A stretch of 64,000 nucleotides of DNA. It comes from Branchiostoma lanceolatum (lineage: Eukaryota > Chordata > Leptocardii > Amphioxiformes > Branchiostomatidae). Location: the NCBI RefSeq assembly GCF_035083965.1, contig NC_089731.1:2643001-2707000 (forward strand), given 5' to 3'. This document shows positions 20,230-31,753 of this stretch, in pieces; position 1 is the first letter of the stretch; each line of letters begins with the position of its first letter. Position numbers and translations under genes: made by a program. The notes under the pieces are model-generated. The model was not told the origin of the DNA. It worked only from the letters and a program-made list of their open reading frames with translations, and made no database searches.

Positions 20230-22901
20230 ATGGCGACGGTAGAAGTCGAAGTCGAACCACGGAACCCGGAAAGTTGCAAACCTTGCGGAGACATGGCCTC
20301 AGACGACCCGGAGCTCGCTATCCTGGGGGAGAAGGTGGACCACAAGCGCTGCCGGTACCCGTACGCCATCGTCTGGACTCCCATCCCGCTACTCACGTGA
20401 GTTTGGGTGGTGGTGTTGTGAGGTTGATCTGACATGACAACAAGAGACCACCGACGCGACGTTCAGGAGTGAGCTGGAGGTTTCAGGGGAAATCTCCTTG
20501 GAGGGAGGGGTTGGAATTATGATTTATGATTCATACATAACCAAGACTAGCAAGAGAGAAAAAAATGGTTTCAGTCAAGGGAGGGGTTCCATCTCATCTC
20601 AGGAGGGATGACACTCTGCCATGATGATGATGATGATGATGATGTCATAACAAGATAAGGTTGCAACTATAATGTAAGGCATATAAAAACATATTTGGGA
20701 TCCGGCCCCTTTTTAACGAAACAAATATTCAGGGAATTTTTGAATTGCAGATATTTTGATGTAAAAAGATAACAAAACAAGCTATAGTGTCAGTTGACCT
20801 AGCCTGGGTGCCATCCTATTTCTACCGGGGCTCCTACACTCGCTACCCTAGTGTTGGAGCCCCGGTAGAAATAGGATGGCACCCAGGCTACAGTTGACCA
20901 TCTTGTACCGTATCATTTTTGTATCATCATAATCATGATTTTTGAAAAGTCGTTAATATGTTTCTTTTCCTTCTCCGTGAACCCCAGGTGGATGCTCCCC
21001 TTTATCGGCCACATGGGCATCGCCATGTCATCTGGGGTCATCAGGGACTTCGCAGGGCCGTACTACGTGTCGGTAAGTAACGCTTCGTCCTTAGTTTTTA
21101 GTTTGTACCATAGTACATGTATTTTATTTGTCATCTCTACACCACATTCAAATATCTTTAATTCTGTCGAAGCTTTCATTTAATCTTTCCTGTTCTCATT
21201 GTATTTCCATGCAGGAGGATCACATGGCATTTGGAAGACCTACAAAGTAAGTTCCAACAGTCTCTTGTACCAAGTTGGCAAAGTTTGGTTAGATGATTAT
21301 CCGAAATAATTAGTTTTGAATCAAAATGTAGACTTTTTGAATTTACATAAAGTTTTTACGCAGATGTTTTACTGTGAGCCAGACTTTACTGTCCGATAGT
21401 AGGGAGATACTGCTACTAGTGGTGAGTTTAGACATGTCGTTACAAATGTAAATGTTGGGTCTAATGCTGTCTTCCCTTCCACAGATACTGGACCCTGAAG
21501 CCTTCTAAAGCAAAGGGAGGAACAAAGGGTTGGGACACAGCAGTGGGGGATGCTTCAGAAGTATACAAACATCGCATGGTTAGTACATGTGTTGGTGTTC
21601 TGAACCCTCATGTGTACACTTAGTCCATGGGCCAGACCTCAAAATTTTATCAGTGCCACCTGAGGTGGCAAATTGTTCTTAAGATTTTAAAAAAGTAGGG
21701 TGTCTGAGGAATATGTTTTTATATGATAGCCTTAGACACAGAATATATTTCTCAGACACACTACTTATTAAAAATCATAAGGAAAATTTGCTGATATCTC
21801 ATCTGGCCCATGGACAAACTGGAGTCTTTCATCGATCATCAGAGGTGATGCTGGTAGTTGTCAGGCCTATAGTAAAGAACAGCCACATGGAAGAACCACC
21901 ACCACCACACCTTCCCTAGATTAAGTCCAGTGGAAGAATAGCAGACAAAATTCCAGCTATAGGTGTATCTCAAATTAAACCCAATAGTAGTGGTGGATAT
22001 CTGCTGATCTCTTCCCAGCACAACCTGTTCTGTCACAACTGCCAATTCACACCTGAGTCTGATTATTTTAATATCAGCACAGCTAAGATCTATGCACTGT
22101 GTAGTTTTTACTAAAAGGTTTCTATATTTGTATGTTAATTTTTCTCACCTACAGCACAGCCTGTTTTATGACAACTTCCAGTTTAACATCTGAGAATGAT
22201 TATTTTGCTATCTGCACAGCTAAATATTGTAAGTTTGTAGCCATAGTTTTCACAAATTTCTTTATTTTCCACCCCTTCAGCACAACCTGTGTTGTGACAA
22301 CTGCCACTCCCACGTTGCACTGGCGCTCAACACCATGCAGTACGACAGGAGCATGTCCTGGAACATGGTCAAACTGTGCTTTCTCATGCTGATCTATGGC
22401 AGATATGTCAGGTAATGGTACATGTATCTGTATAGCTGATATAACCACTACTCTTTCTCGTAACACACCAAATTCCCAGGTATCCAGGTACTCAGCTCCA
22501 AGCAGATGTGTGATTTGTTTTTATTTTGCATGCCCGTTAGGCGCTTGTTTTAATAAGTGGTTTTCTAATATTTCCACTGGAAGGTCTTCTGCGTATCACA
22601 AGTTGGTTGGAAATTTTCAGTTATTATGATTGAAGAGAGTCAAATATTACATAATGTGTAAAATGTTGAAATGGACACCTCATTGCATCAGTGTACTAAT
22701 GTACATCTTCATGAACTTAAGAGCTGAAAATTTTGGTATGCATAAAACCCTCCAGTAAGATTACCAAGACTAACACCAATTCCTTCTGATCATTCCTTTA
22801 ACGTCTCTGTTCCTCCTTCCAGTGTCTGCGCCTTCCTCAAGACGTGGCTGCCGTTCCTAATCCTGGGCGGAGGTGTTGTCACTCTCGTGCTGCTCGTCTG
22901 A
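20230..22901 (+). CDS. TMEM222: Transmembrane protein 222
   Basis: There are six exons: 20230-20396, 20988-21072, 21215-21246, 21485-21578, 22281-22411 and 22823-22901. All phases agree, giving 195 residues. The conserved core of the family is plain: [20 protein letters not shown] at residues 44-63, [21 protein letters not shown], then the cysteine/histidine cluster [19 protein letters not shown]-like (here ALNTM) and two hydrophobic C-terminal segments ([13 protein letters not shown] and [18 protein letters not shown]). TMEM222 is a small conserved membrane protein whose biochemical role is poorly defined; human loss is linked to neurodevelopmental disease. Intron 1 holds a hairpin transposon, and intron 4 holds two decayed copies of the start of exon 5. 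A candidate AATAAA lies at 23563-23568. Confidence 0.93.
20800..20890. mobile_element. Perfect hairpin element, 91 bp, 9-bp target duplication
   Basis: Two 35-base arms (20800-20834 and 20856-20890) pair without mismatch. They start TAGCCTGGGTGCC and end GGCACCCAGGCTA, around a 21-base loop whose ends also pair. CAGTTGACC flanks both sides (20791-20799 and 20891-20899). It is the same family as 27548-27627. Confidence 0.85.
22011..22180 (+). repeat. Two decayed copies of the TMEM222 exon 5 acceptor edge
   Basis: CCCAG|CACAACCTGTTCTGTCAC at 22018 and TACAG|CACAGCCTGTTTTATGAC at 22154 precede the real CTTCAG|CACAACCTGTGTTGTGAC at 22281. Spacing is about 130 bases. Both copies keep an AG acceptor but lose the rest of the exon. 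Confidence 0.8.
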
Positions 22902-24737
22902 ACAAGTCATCTTCCACTTTGTGCTACACCAGTCTAATTGGTTTGTTCTTGGATTAGGGAGAATGATGCTGAACTAGGAGATCAACTTGAAAACAGAGTC
23001 TGAGGGGAAGGCAAGTAGTAATGGACAACACATTGTACTTGTGCTCAGTCCAGCTCTGACCATTGAGAAAGTCACACACAAGGCAAAACATGTCTAGGTG
23101 TGGGCTACAGCATCCTTTCTGAAGATGTGGCACGAGTGTGTACGGTTGGCTTGTGGTTGTCCACTACTACTTGCCTTCTGAGTGTGAGAAGAAGTTTGCA
23201 CCTTGGTATACACAGTTTCACAGATTCTAGGGGTGAATATTGCCAAATGCAAGTTGTCCTCTCTACCCTCTGTTTCCATCTCGATCACTTGTTAGATTTT
23301 TACTTCAAAATTTCAAAAAAGCCAAGAAAATATCGAGTGACTGTACATTTATTAAGGCATTAGCAATGAGGTATCTCTACCATGAAGTAACATGATGTTA
23401 TAACAGAAAACAAGGCCTCCTTGCAGAAAGTTAAGATATGATAGATCAAGGAGGTTTTATCAGAAAAGGAAGAATATCCTCTTTTGATTTCCAAATTAGT
23501 TGCTCTGTAATTGGGGAAATGATTTTCCAAAGTTAGAGTTGGTGTTGTGTACATTGTAAAAGAATAAAATGTATATACATGCATGTGTCTTTTGTTTGAA
23601 GAACTATCTACAATTCCTTATGAAATGAATGAAGTGTAAATATCTAAAAGAATATTGCAATAAATGGCTGCAGTTTACCCTAGACGTTGAGTTTGGGTTG
23701 CTTGAGTTTCAATTGTTTGTATAGAAATATTGGAAAGAGTAAAACAGTTTGTGTACTTATCTACGTAGTATTAAAATGCTCTATGATATGTGAAACTTTT
23801 ATTTTATTGAAGCTGCAACAGTACAATAGTTCAGGAGCCCAGACAGCATTGCTGCTTTTGGCACCACATGTTTGGATAGCAGATACAGGATAGTTCATGC
23901 ATAGCAAATAGAAGGTCTTTATCTGTGGTAAATAATGAATAAAATGTGGGATATTTGAAATCTAATTTTGCATGGTGTATACATATATTTCTCTCTCTTC
24001 CTCTCTCCCTTCTGCCCTCTTTTGTACTGTGCCTAGTTGCTAGACTTTATTGGAAGAGTGGAAAAGTCACTATAAGTACTGTCAAGTTTAAACAGCAAAA
24101 ATAATCATTTAGCTTGAAATAGGATTAATGTTATAGGATTTTTTTTATTAAGGTCATTATATATAATCTTCTATAGAATGTCCTTATTTTAATACACCTC
24201 ACACACCTACAGCTATGAAATGAATTCAAGGGGAAACTCACAAACCTATAAACCGTTGTCATTCATTGCAGACTTTTCTGAACAAATATTTGAACGCCAG
24301 GACATTTGAAGCATAAACTTCAGTTAAAAGTTACAAAACCGAGTGACTACCAGACGATCATTCTGGGGTCGACTTTGAGATTTCTGGTTTTATGTCAACC
24401 CATCTGGTGCATTGTGGGTAATCGTAAGTAAGCCGCCATTTTTGAACCCGGATTCGGCCAGGTTTTATGTTTAGATCAGAAATACTTCATTTTCGCTGTA
24501 GATGTTCATATTTTGTGTGTAATAGTGTTGTATAAGTTACAGGGATGAGTTAGAGATGACTTTTAGATCTCTTTTCAAGGCTGTAAGCAGACAACGTCCC
24601 GTTGTTTTGAGCGAGTCAGTGCGTTACGAACGTTAGCAAATAAGAACTTCCGGGTTCCGCCCACGTACTCGAGATCTGCAAATCCCAAAAGACTTTTCTG
24701 AGGAAAGATTTGTCTCGACCCAGACTTACGGACAGAG
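22902..24737. other. TMEM222 3' region and upstream region of the next gene
   Basis: Holds candidate polyadenylation signals at 23563 and near 23939. A GCCGCCATTTT motif near 24431 is YY1-like and lies about 300 bases before the next start codon. I see no gene, RNA or mobile element. Confidence 0.5.
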
Positions 24738-27700
24738 ATGTCGATGACCTTGAGGACCAGACATGTCGGAGGGGACGAGAACCAGGCTCCAAATAAGGTG
24801 ACAAAATCAGATCATAATTTCTTTACGTTAGAAATGCCCCTACTGGCCCTAGGCTGCCGTCTGGCGGGAAATCTTGTTTGTTGCTGAGAAACTGAAAGTT
24901 TTGTCAATATTGTGGGTCGGCATTACTGGGGTAATCCATGTTAATCTCCAAGAAGACAATGGGATCCACAGCGGGACGGTTTCTGACTGCATCATGTGCA
25001 TGCGCCCAGTGCAAGATCCGTAACGGTTATGCACAGCCCCCTTGGATATCCATGCATATGAGTTTATTTCTTTAGACTAAGAAATTAGACGGTTTACAAA
25101 TGTATTTCTAAATGAAGAAATAAACCGTCACGATTTTGTCCCAAACGATCTGCTTGGAGATTATGTGTATGCGGAGCTCTTCAAACTAGACTACAGGGAA
25201 CACTTGCTAGAATTGGTAGAATGTAACAGAAATTGATAAGGTGCAAGTTAAGTTTTAAGTTCATGTTTCTCTTCTCTATATAGGGTTACAAACCACCAAT
25301 TCTGGGCCCAAAACCCATCCTCAAACCTGTACCTGGTAACCATGGCAACCACAGTAACTATGGCAACCGGTCAACAACAACGACAACAACAACACCCCTG
25401 AGACGACCCCCGCTCACCCCGAGGGGACCCCCTCCAGTCAACCTCCCCTACACCCCCCAGGCCTGCCCGCTCCTGACACCCAGGGGGCCCCCTGCAGCTG
25501 ACCCCCTGCGCACCCCCAACCCCCCTCCGACCCCGACCCCCCTGGGGATGACCCCCCGGGTGCTGGAGGACATCAAGCGGAGGCTGGAGGAGAGACGACA
25601 GCAGGCGCTGGACACCCAGGATAAAGTCAGCCCGGTGTTACAGAGACTCAGAGATACCCCAGGTGGACAGGAACTGCCGTGTTTCCTTTTGTTCTGTTTC
25701 TTCTGAAACTCAAGATTGTCTTGGCACTGGAGGAACTAAGAGATATCGCTAGGTGTTGGTTACCTCAAAAACTCAAGAGCAAATACCATCTTGTCAGTAT
25801 ACGTAGTCAGTCTTCGGAAGATCTAGTAGTAGTTGAATATCAAGACCCCTTAGCCTAGAAGATTGATCCCTTGCGCTCTTTACTTGCTGCTTCTTCTAAG
25901 TTCTATATCCTGTACTATGATTCTTGAAATGTTTGCAAGGGTTTTATTTTCACTGTTTTCATGACACTGCAAATATGCTTCTAACTATCAGTATCACAAC
26001 TAATTTTGTTTCAACTTCAAACTTATTTAAAAACACAGGGAAACCTCATTTCCCCTTCTTCTTTTTCACCATCTGTCTCCCTCCAGCCCTGAAGACAAAG
26101 CAGAGACTGCTGGAAAAGAAGCACCATGCTGCGAAGTCGAACGCGGCGAGCCTGTGCGTTGGCGGCGGTGTGTCGCTCTGGCCACAGATGGATAACATGC
26201 GGCTGACGCGCCGGGAAACGGTTGCCCTGACAACGTGGTGCGTCGGGCTCGTCCTGGTGGTGCAGGCGCTCTTCAGCTACCTGCATGGTGAGGGGTCAAC
26301 TCAGGTCAAGGACATCCTGACGTCATGACCTTGAGTTACATGAAACCTTCTAGCCTATGAGTTATAAACCTTGCAAGACTTGTGAGGTTTATAACTTATG
26401 ATGCAAGATATAAATGCAGTCCATCCAGTCATATTCCCCATCAGGGACAGTCTTAAGTCTGGCTACCAGTCTTTATAACCCTTATCAGTCTGTGCCTAAT
26501 CTACCCCCTGCCTGATGCAAAAACAAGCCTAGTATGCAAACTAACGATCAGTCATACCACTGCACATAACAATACTAGTATCAAAATCTCACAAGAAACA
26601 AGATGCAAGAATCCATGTACCAAAAATGTCTCCATTTGTATAGACCAGCTAAACACACATTCACACTACCATTGTTTTGCTACAGGTCATGTGATCAGAA
26701 AACTGCACATCTTCACCGGTCACCTACGTCGTTTCTATGACGACCACAAGCTGGAGGTCACCCGAGGTCAGGAGCAGTTTGACACGTCTGTCCTCAGGTG
26801 GCACACAGACTACAGGAACCTCATGGTGAGACCAACTTCTCCTGTTGTAATCTTAGGTAATATTTCTTTGGGTTCCTGTTCAGCAAGGCTCTTTTGTTTA
26901 CATGACCATCATCCTCATTTTCATATGTATTGCAACAAACTAACCTCCTTGGACAAACTATTTAAAGCATCATGTTCAGAAAACTGAAAAGGTCAAACTT
27001 CAACTTCAAAACTCATCCAGACAGAAATCTTAATGTTAGAAATAGTAAAAGGCAAAAGTTTTAGTCGTGCTGCCTCACCACATTCAAAGTCATATTCTAT
27101 CCTACGCTGAGGTTGTAGAGAAGGACTACCATCGTATCAACTAGTAAGGAAAGGAAAGGGATCTCGAACCAGTTTAGCTCAAATGAACTCAATGAACAGA
27201 TGAGCTACTCTTCCACTGGTCGTGACAGAGAAGACAGACGCTATGTACAGTATTTACAGGTTCATTGTACCAAGGAAATTCCCCTTAGCTCTTTTCGACA
27301 AGCACAATGAACAGTGGACCACGGCTTAACGTCCCGTCCTAAGGACTGCGATCTGTACGGCCATGATAGGAGCAGCAATGATGTGCCAGTTGCCTATCCT
27401 GCTGTCTTACTTACTTACAACTTGTCCCTCAAGAACATGTTTTCCATCCCAACAGGATGCCATAGAGCAGGACTTCCATGTCTCCGTGGGTGGCACTCCT
27501 GTGCTATTCCAGCTATTCCTGCTGCTATACTTGCTGTTCCTCTTTCTTAGCCTGGAATCCAGACCTATCATAGCTCCCGAGTCTCTCTCGGGAGCTATAA
27601 ATTATAATAGGTCTGGATTCCAGGCTACCTCTTTCTTAACTAAAAATTTCTTTCCATTTACACTGATTGATGAAACAGAAAGTGAAAAACTGACTGCAGT

Positions 27701-29574
27701 GCTGCAGAGTGTCCAGACCACTGTAGCAGAAGCTGACACATTGGATTTGGACTACTACATTTACACTCCTCCTACTGTACAGGACGCCATTGAGAAGGAC
27801 TTCCATGTGTCCGTGGGCGGGGCCCCTGTGCTGTTTCAGCTGTCCCTCCTGCTGTACCTGCTGGCTGTCCATGTTTTTTAAGCTCACAGCATTAACACTC
27901 CATGCCTATTGCCTGTACTGTTATACTATATTCTAAACTCCAACAGGATGCTATAGAGAAGGACTTCCATGTCTCCGTGGGTGGAGCCCCTGTGCTGTTT
28001 CAGCTTCCCCTCCTGCTGTACCTGCTGTCCATGTTTTTTAAGCTCACAGCATTAACACTCCATGCCTATTGCCTATACTGTTATACTATATTCTAAACCC
28101 CAACAGGATGCCATAGAGAAGGACTTCCATGTGTCTGTTGGTGGGGCCCCTGTGTTGTTCCAGCTGTCCCTGCTGCTGTACCTGCTGTCTATCTGCACCC
28201 TGCTGTACTACCTGGGGGACAACATGCTGTCCAAGAGCAAGCTCACACCCAAGAGAATCAAGCTGTGGTAGGGATTTCAACCAATTCCAAACTTTTCTGT
28301 GTCACTGTCTCCTGAAAGTCCATATATTTGATGATAGACTGTTACTGTTACTTCCAAAAGTAGGCCTGCGTTGTTCAATGTTAGATAAAGCCACAGTATA
28401 TATATACTTGTTTGAACAGCAAGAATTAAACTTGGACATATCAAAAATTTATGACTACACAGCACCATTCTATCAAGGAATGATCATGACTCGACCTGCT
28501 ACTTCAGATGCAGATTCTGGACACAGCTATTGTTATTGTTGTCATTCCTGTACACATGTCTAGAATTGTTTTGCCATTTCAGTTATTTCAATTTGGTCTT
28601 GCATTCTAGTGTGTCACTGCTAGTAGTGACCGGTTAGTGTAGACATTGACCACTTCCATGTTGTATTTAGGGTGTCCCTGCTAGTAGTGACCGGTGTGTG
28701 GATGTTGCTGACCACTGCCATGTTGTATTTAGGGTGTCCCTGCTAGTAGTGACCGGTGTGTGGACGTTGCTTGGCCTGAAACTGCTGACCACTGCCCAGC
28801 ACCTGGAGTCCACTGTGGAGACAACCGTGTACCAACTCAGCGAAGAACTGGTCAGTTCAATTCTTTACAGATCAAATCTTCCTTGTAGTAAGTAAAGACA
28901 GGAGCATTTTGATGATGTATTTGTACTGTTGTACAATATGTTTATATGTGCGTATGTGTGTGTGTCTATGTGCGTGTGTGTTTGTGTACATGATCATGTG
29001 TGTGTGTGTGTGTGTAAAACAACCCTTTTATGGTAGGCAGCAGGCATATATATATGGTTGTCAGGTTTTTTTTCACCCTCTCCCGTTTCATATTGGGATT
29101 ACACTGCTATACTCGGTCAGTGAAAATGTACCAGAAGGTAGTAAATAGAAAATTTCTTTCTTCTGTGTCTGCAGGGTGACCTGGTCCTCCTTGACCATGA
29201 CTTGAGCAGGTACCACAGTGTCTTAAGGTACTGGCAGTACCGCTGCACCCCGCCCACCTCACCAGGGGTACTCAGCATCTTAGGAATCCTACAGGTGAGA
29301 CTGATGTCTTTAAGAATCCATAGTGTCTTTAATAGAATATGAGTCTAAAAATGTTGTGTATTTTTTTCCAGCAAACAGATTGTGAATGTTTCTTTCTTGC
29401 TTCTTGTGAACTTTCTTCTGTGAAAGATACTTTTGGGGCATTTTATTTTTACATTTTCAGGTGAGGGATGTGAACTACTACCTGCAGTACTACAGCTTAC
29501 CTGTCATCACAGCCCTCTGCACACCTGTGGTGAGACTGGTCCTCGCACTGAAACAGGTGTACAGTCCGGCATGA
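24738..29574 (+). CDS. Unrecognised proline-rich protein with four predicted membrane segments
   Basis: There are eight exons: 24738-24797, 25284-25662, 26087-26287, 26686-26825, 28107-28267, 28733-28850, 29175-29294 and 29461-29574. Phases agree at every junction, giving 430 residues. Residues 21-146 are proline- and threonine-rich (RSTTTTTTTPLRRPPLTPRG) and end in a charged helix (VLEDIKRRLEERRQQALD). Hydrophobic segments follow in exon 3 (LTTWCVGLVLVVQALFSYL), exon 5 (VLFQLSLLLYLLSICTLLYY), exon 6 (WVSLLVVTGVWTLLGLKLL) and exon 8 (LPVITALCTPVVRLVLAL). I do not recognise the family. A cytosolic disordered tail on a four-pass membrane body, perhaps in the ER or nuclear envelope, is inference. 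The gene is unusual for tandem copies of exon edges at exons 5, 6 and 8. Confidence 0.75.
24944..25161. mobile_element. MITE, 218 bp, TIR ATCTCCAAGCAGATC-type, TSD TA
   Basis: The left end is ATCTCCAAGAAGAC and the right end, reversed, is ATCTCCAAGCAGATC. Both arms contain GGGAC followed by GACGGTTT. TA flanks both ends (24942-24943 and 25162-25163). It is a diverged relative of the element at 16866-17100, in intron 1. Confidence 0.65.
27155..27345. mobile_element. Dispersed repeat (family C), copy 1
   Basis: It shares long stretches with 42405-42590: GAACAGATGAGCTA, TTCCACTGGTCGTGA, AGTATTTACAGGTTCATTGT and GATGAACAGYGGACCAC-like text. The other copy carries a tRNA-like head, so this is probably a truncated SINE. 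Confidence 0.7.
27456..28106 (+). repeat. Three truncated tandem copies of exon 5 of the four-pass protein
   Basis: Copies begin after AG at 27456, 27783 and 27947; the real exon starts at 28107. The last two steps are 164 and 160 bases. Each copy keeps the acceptor and about 75-90 bases coding DAIEKDFHVSVGGAPVLFQL, then runs into a stop. The first is also interrupted by a hairpin element. None has the exon's 3' part or donor. Confidence 0.85.
27548..27627. mobile_element. Hairpin element, 80 bp, 9-bp target duplication
   Basis: The arms start TAGCCTGGAATCCAGACCTA and end in the complement, CCAGGCTA. The middle, AGCTCCCGAG and CTCGGGAGCT, also pairs. CCTCTTTCT flanks both sides (27539-27547 and 27628-27636). 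It inserted into the first truncated exon copy, so it is younger than that duplication. Confidence 0.85.
28609..28732 (+). repeat. Two tandem copies of the exon 6 acceptor edge
   Basis: TATTTAG|GGTGTCCCTGCTAG occurs at 28671 and again at the real junction 28733, a 62-base step. An older copy, CTAG|TGTGTCACTGCTAG, begins near 28609. The copied exon part includes GTAGTGACCGGTGTGTGG. Confidence 0.8.
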
Positions 29575-29599
29575 ACCTCGCTCACCTGTCAACACACCT

Positions 29600-29765
29600 G
29601 TCATCACAGCCCTCTGCACACCTGTGGTAAGACTGGTCCTGGCCCTGAAGCAAGTGTACAGTCCAGCCTGAACCTCGCTCACCTGTTGTCACACCTGTCA
29701 AAACACCTGTCTGCATAGCCCTCTGCACACCTAGGGTAAGACTGGTCCTGGCCTTGAAACATGCA
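29600..29765 (+). repeat. Two copies of the exon 8 end, stop codon included, in the 3' region
   Basis: CATCACAGCCCTCTGCACAC, then GTGTACAGTCCAGCCTGA, repeats the end of the coding sequence about 97 bases downstream. A third, more diverged copy follows near 29709. They lie after the true stop, so they belong to the untranslated region. Confidence 0.8.
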
Positions 29766-31753
29766 TTTAAGACATGTCTAAAGGATAACTGCATGTGTTT
29801 TTCATACTCACTATAGCTCGTACTTGGATGGAGTGAACTTTGGCTCTTTGCATCACTTTCAAGGACTTTATGAACTATGTGACTTTTTGTAAAAACTGCT
29901 AGCTAGTAACTAAGTCTGGAAAATATGTTGAGCCATACTGACAAATGTTGTCTCACCAAACTATTGTACTACATTATACATGTGTATATACCTGGTTATG
30001 TACTGAGAGCTGGTGCAATTACAGAATTGATTTAAGGGTTAACAGAAAAAGAATATTTAAAGATAGAGTGGCAATACTTTTTCTTCAGCTCAAATTTAAT
30101 TGTGGAAGTGTTATTGTATGTGTGGATGCAAGTTATTTAATTTTCCTTGGGTGAAATGTTGGCATTAGAATTATTTTTCAAGTGCAAGTTATTTATCAAC
30201 TATAGTTGAAAAACACACTAGTGCAAAATCTGAGGTACTTTTTTCAAACACTTTAAGTTGGAAAGCTGTTGACATATTTATATGACTGTTTAACAATAAC
30301 TTATTCATATTCTGGTGTCATATAATCACTGTAGACAATCATACCATAGTTAAGTTTACATATTAGTATTCCTCCTAGTATTATTCTTTTGACATTTTTG
30401 GTCATGATGACATTGTATTGTTATGATTTTTTGCAGATGCAAGCCATTTGTGTATTGTATTAGGTAAATGCACTGGTATACATGAAAAAGTTACTAATTT
30501 ATATACAGCTGCATCCTTTTTTATTAACTTATATTTGTAGAATGTTTATCTAAATTGGTGCAACATATTTGATATCTTACAGTAGACATTATTGTATACT
30601 CATGAATCTATATTTTATGTGACAATTTTCTAAAGATTCAAATGATTCCAAAGATTCAAATCATTCTTTAAAGTTAAATAATAGCAGTTACAATATGTGC
30701 TGTAGACAGCTATATGTTTGTGTTAATGAATTCCAAGGATTTCATTCCTGTCTACAAATAGTATTGACTTTCTTTCAGGTGTTACATAACAAGAACAGTC
30801 AAGCAGACCACTTGTATATTACAAAAATAGTTTATTGCACTCTCAGCAGACAGCCTGAATGGCATGTGGAAGTGGTCATGGGAAGCTGGGCCTTGTACAA
30901 TCAGAAAATTCTCAATAAACCAGAGTATCTCATACACTGTTCTTGTTCTTTGTTACTGTATCAGTGAGACATTAAGGAAGAAATTCACCATCTCAGCATT
31001 TTTAACGAAAACCCACTGGACAAAAGCATCTGGAGGTCTCCGCATCCAAAGTGCAAAGACGTCTAACCCCACCCTCGCACAACGGGGAAAAACTGCAGAT
31101 GTTAAAATGGATAGTGAGGGACTGTGTGATTGAATATATTCCATTTTACATTAAATGAAATGTCTCCATCATTACCTAACCCCTGGGGTTTATGGTCTTT
31201 ATATTGCACATATAGAATAGGGATGGATCAAGAATATTACCGTGTAGCTCTTATGTACAATCATAAGATTCTCAATAAACCAGAATATTTCATATCCTGA
31301 GTATCTCATACACTGTTCTTTGCTAAAGTAGCCTATAGACTAGACAATAGACTATCGGTGTATGTAGCACCTGAAATAGTAGATAACATAGCACCTTAAT
31401 TAAGAAGGGACAGATTGCATCTATCTCAAGCCTGTTTATAGCTTTCTCTTGTAATGTGATAGTCTTCATCAACAGTCATGTGACAGGAGAACTCCAAGAC
31501 AAGATCACCGGGTTGAAGAAGAGACTGAGAAAGTCTCGAAAGCTCCTGAAAAGTAGCGAACTTTGTTCTGTCAAGGGTTAAATATTTGTCATGAAAAACA
31601 TAGGAGTATTGTTTACATTTGATAAATGTGCCCATTATTTGCAAAACGCCAGTCTTCACAGTCTTTACATTGCACATATTACATAGCGATGAAGAGGTGA
31701 TTAGTGCAGGTGTTTGCCTCACGCCTGCTCGTTTCCATGGCAACCAGGTGTGC
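29766..31753. other. 3' flank, no gene recognised
   Basis: AT-rich. A segment CTCAATAAACCAGAGTATCT near 30911 recurs near 31272 as a local duplication and contains AATAAA. I see nothing else. Confidence 0.5.
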
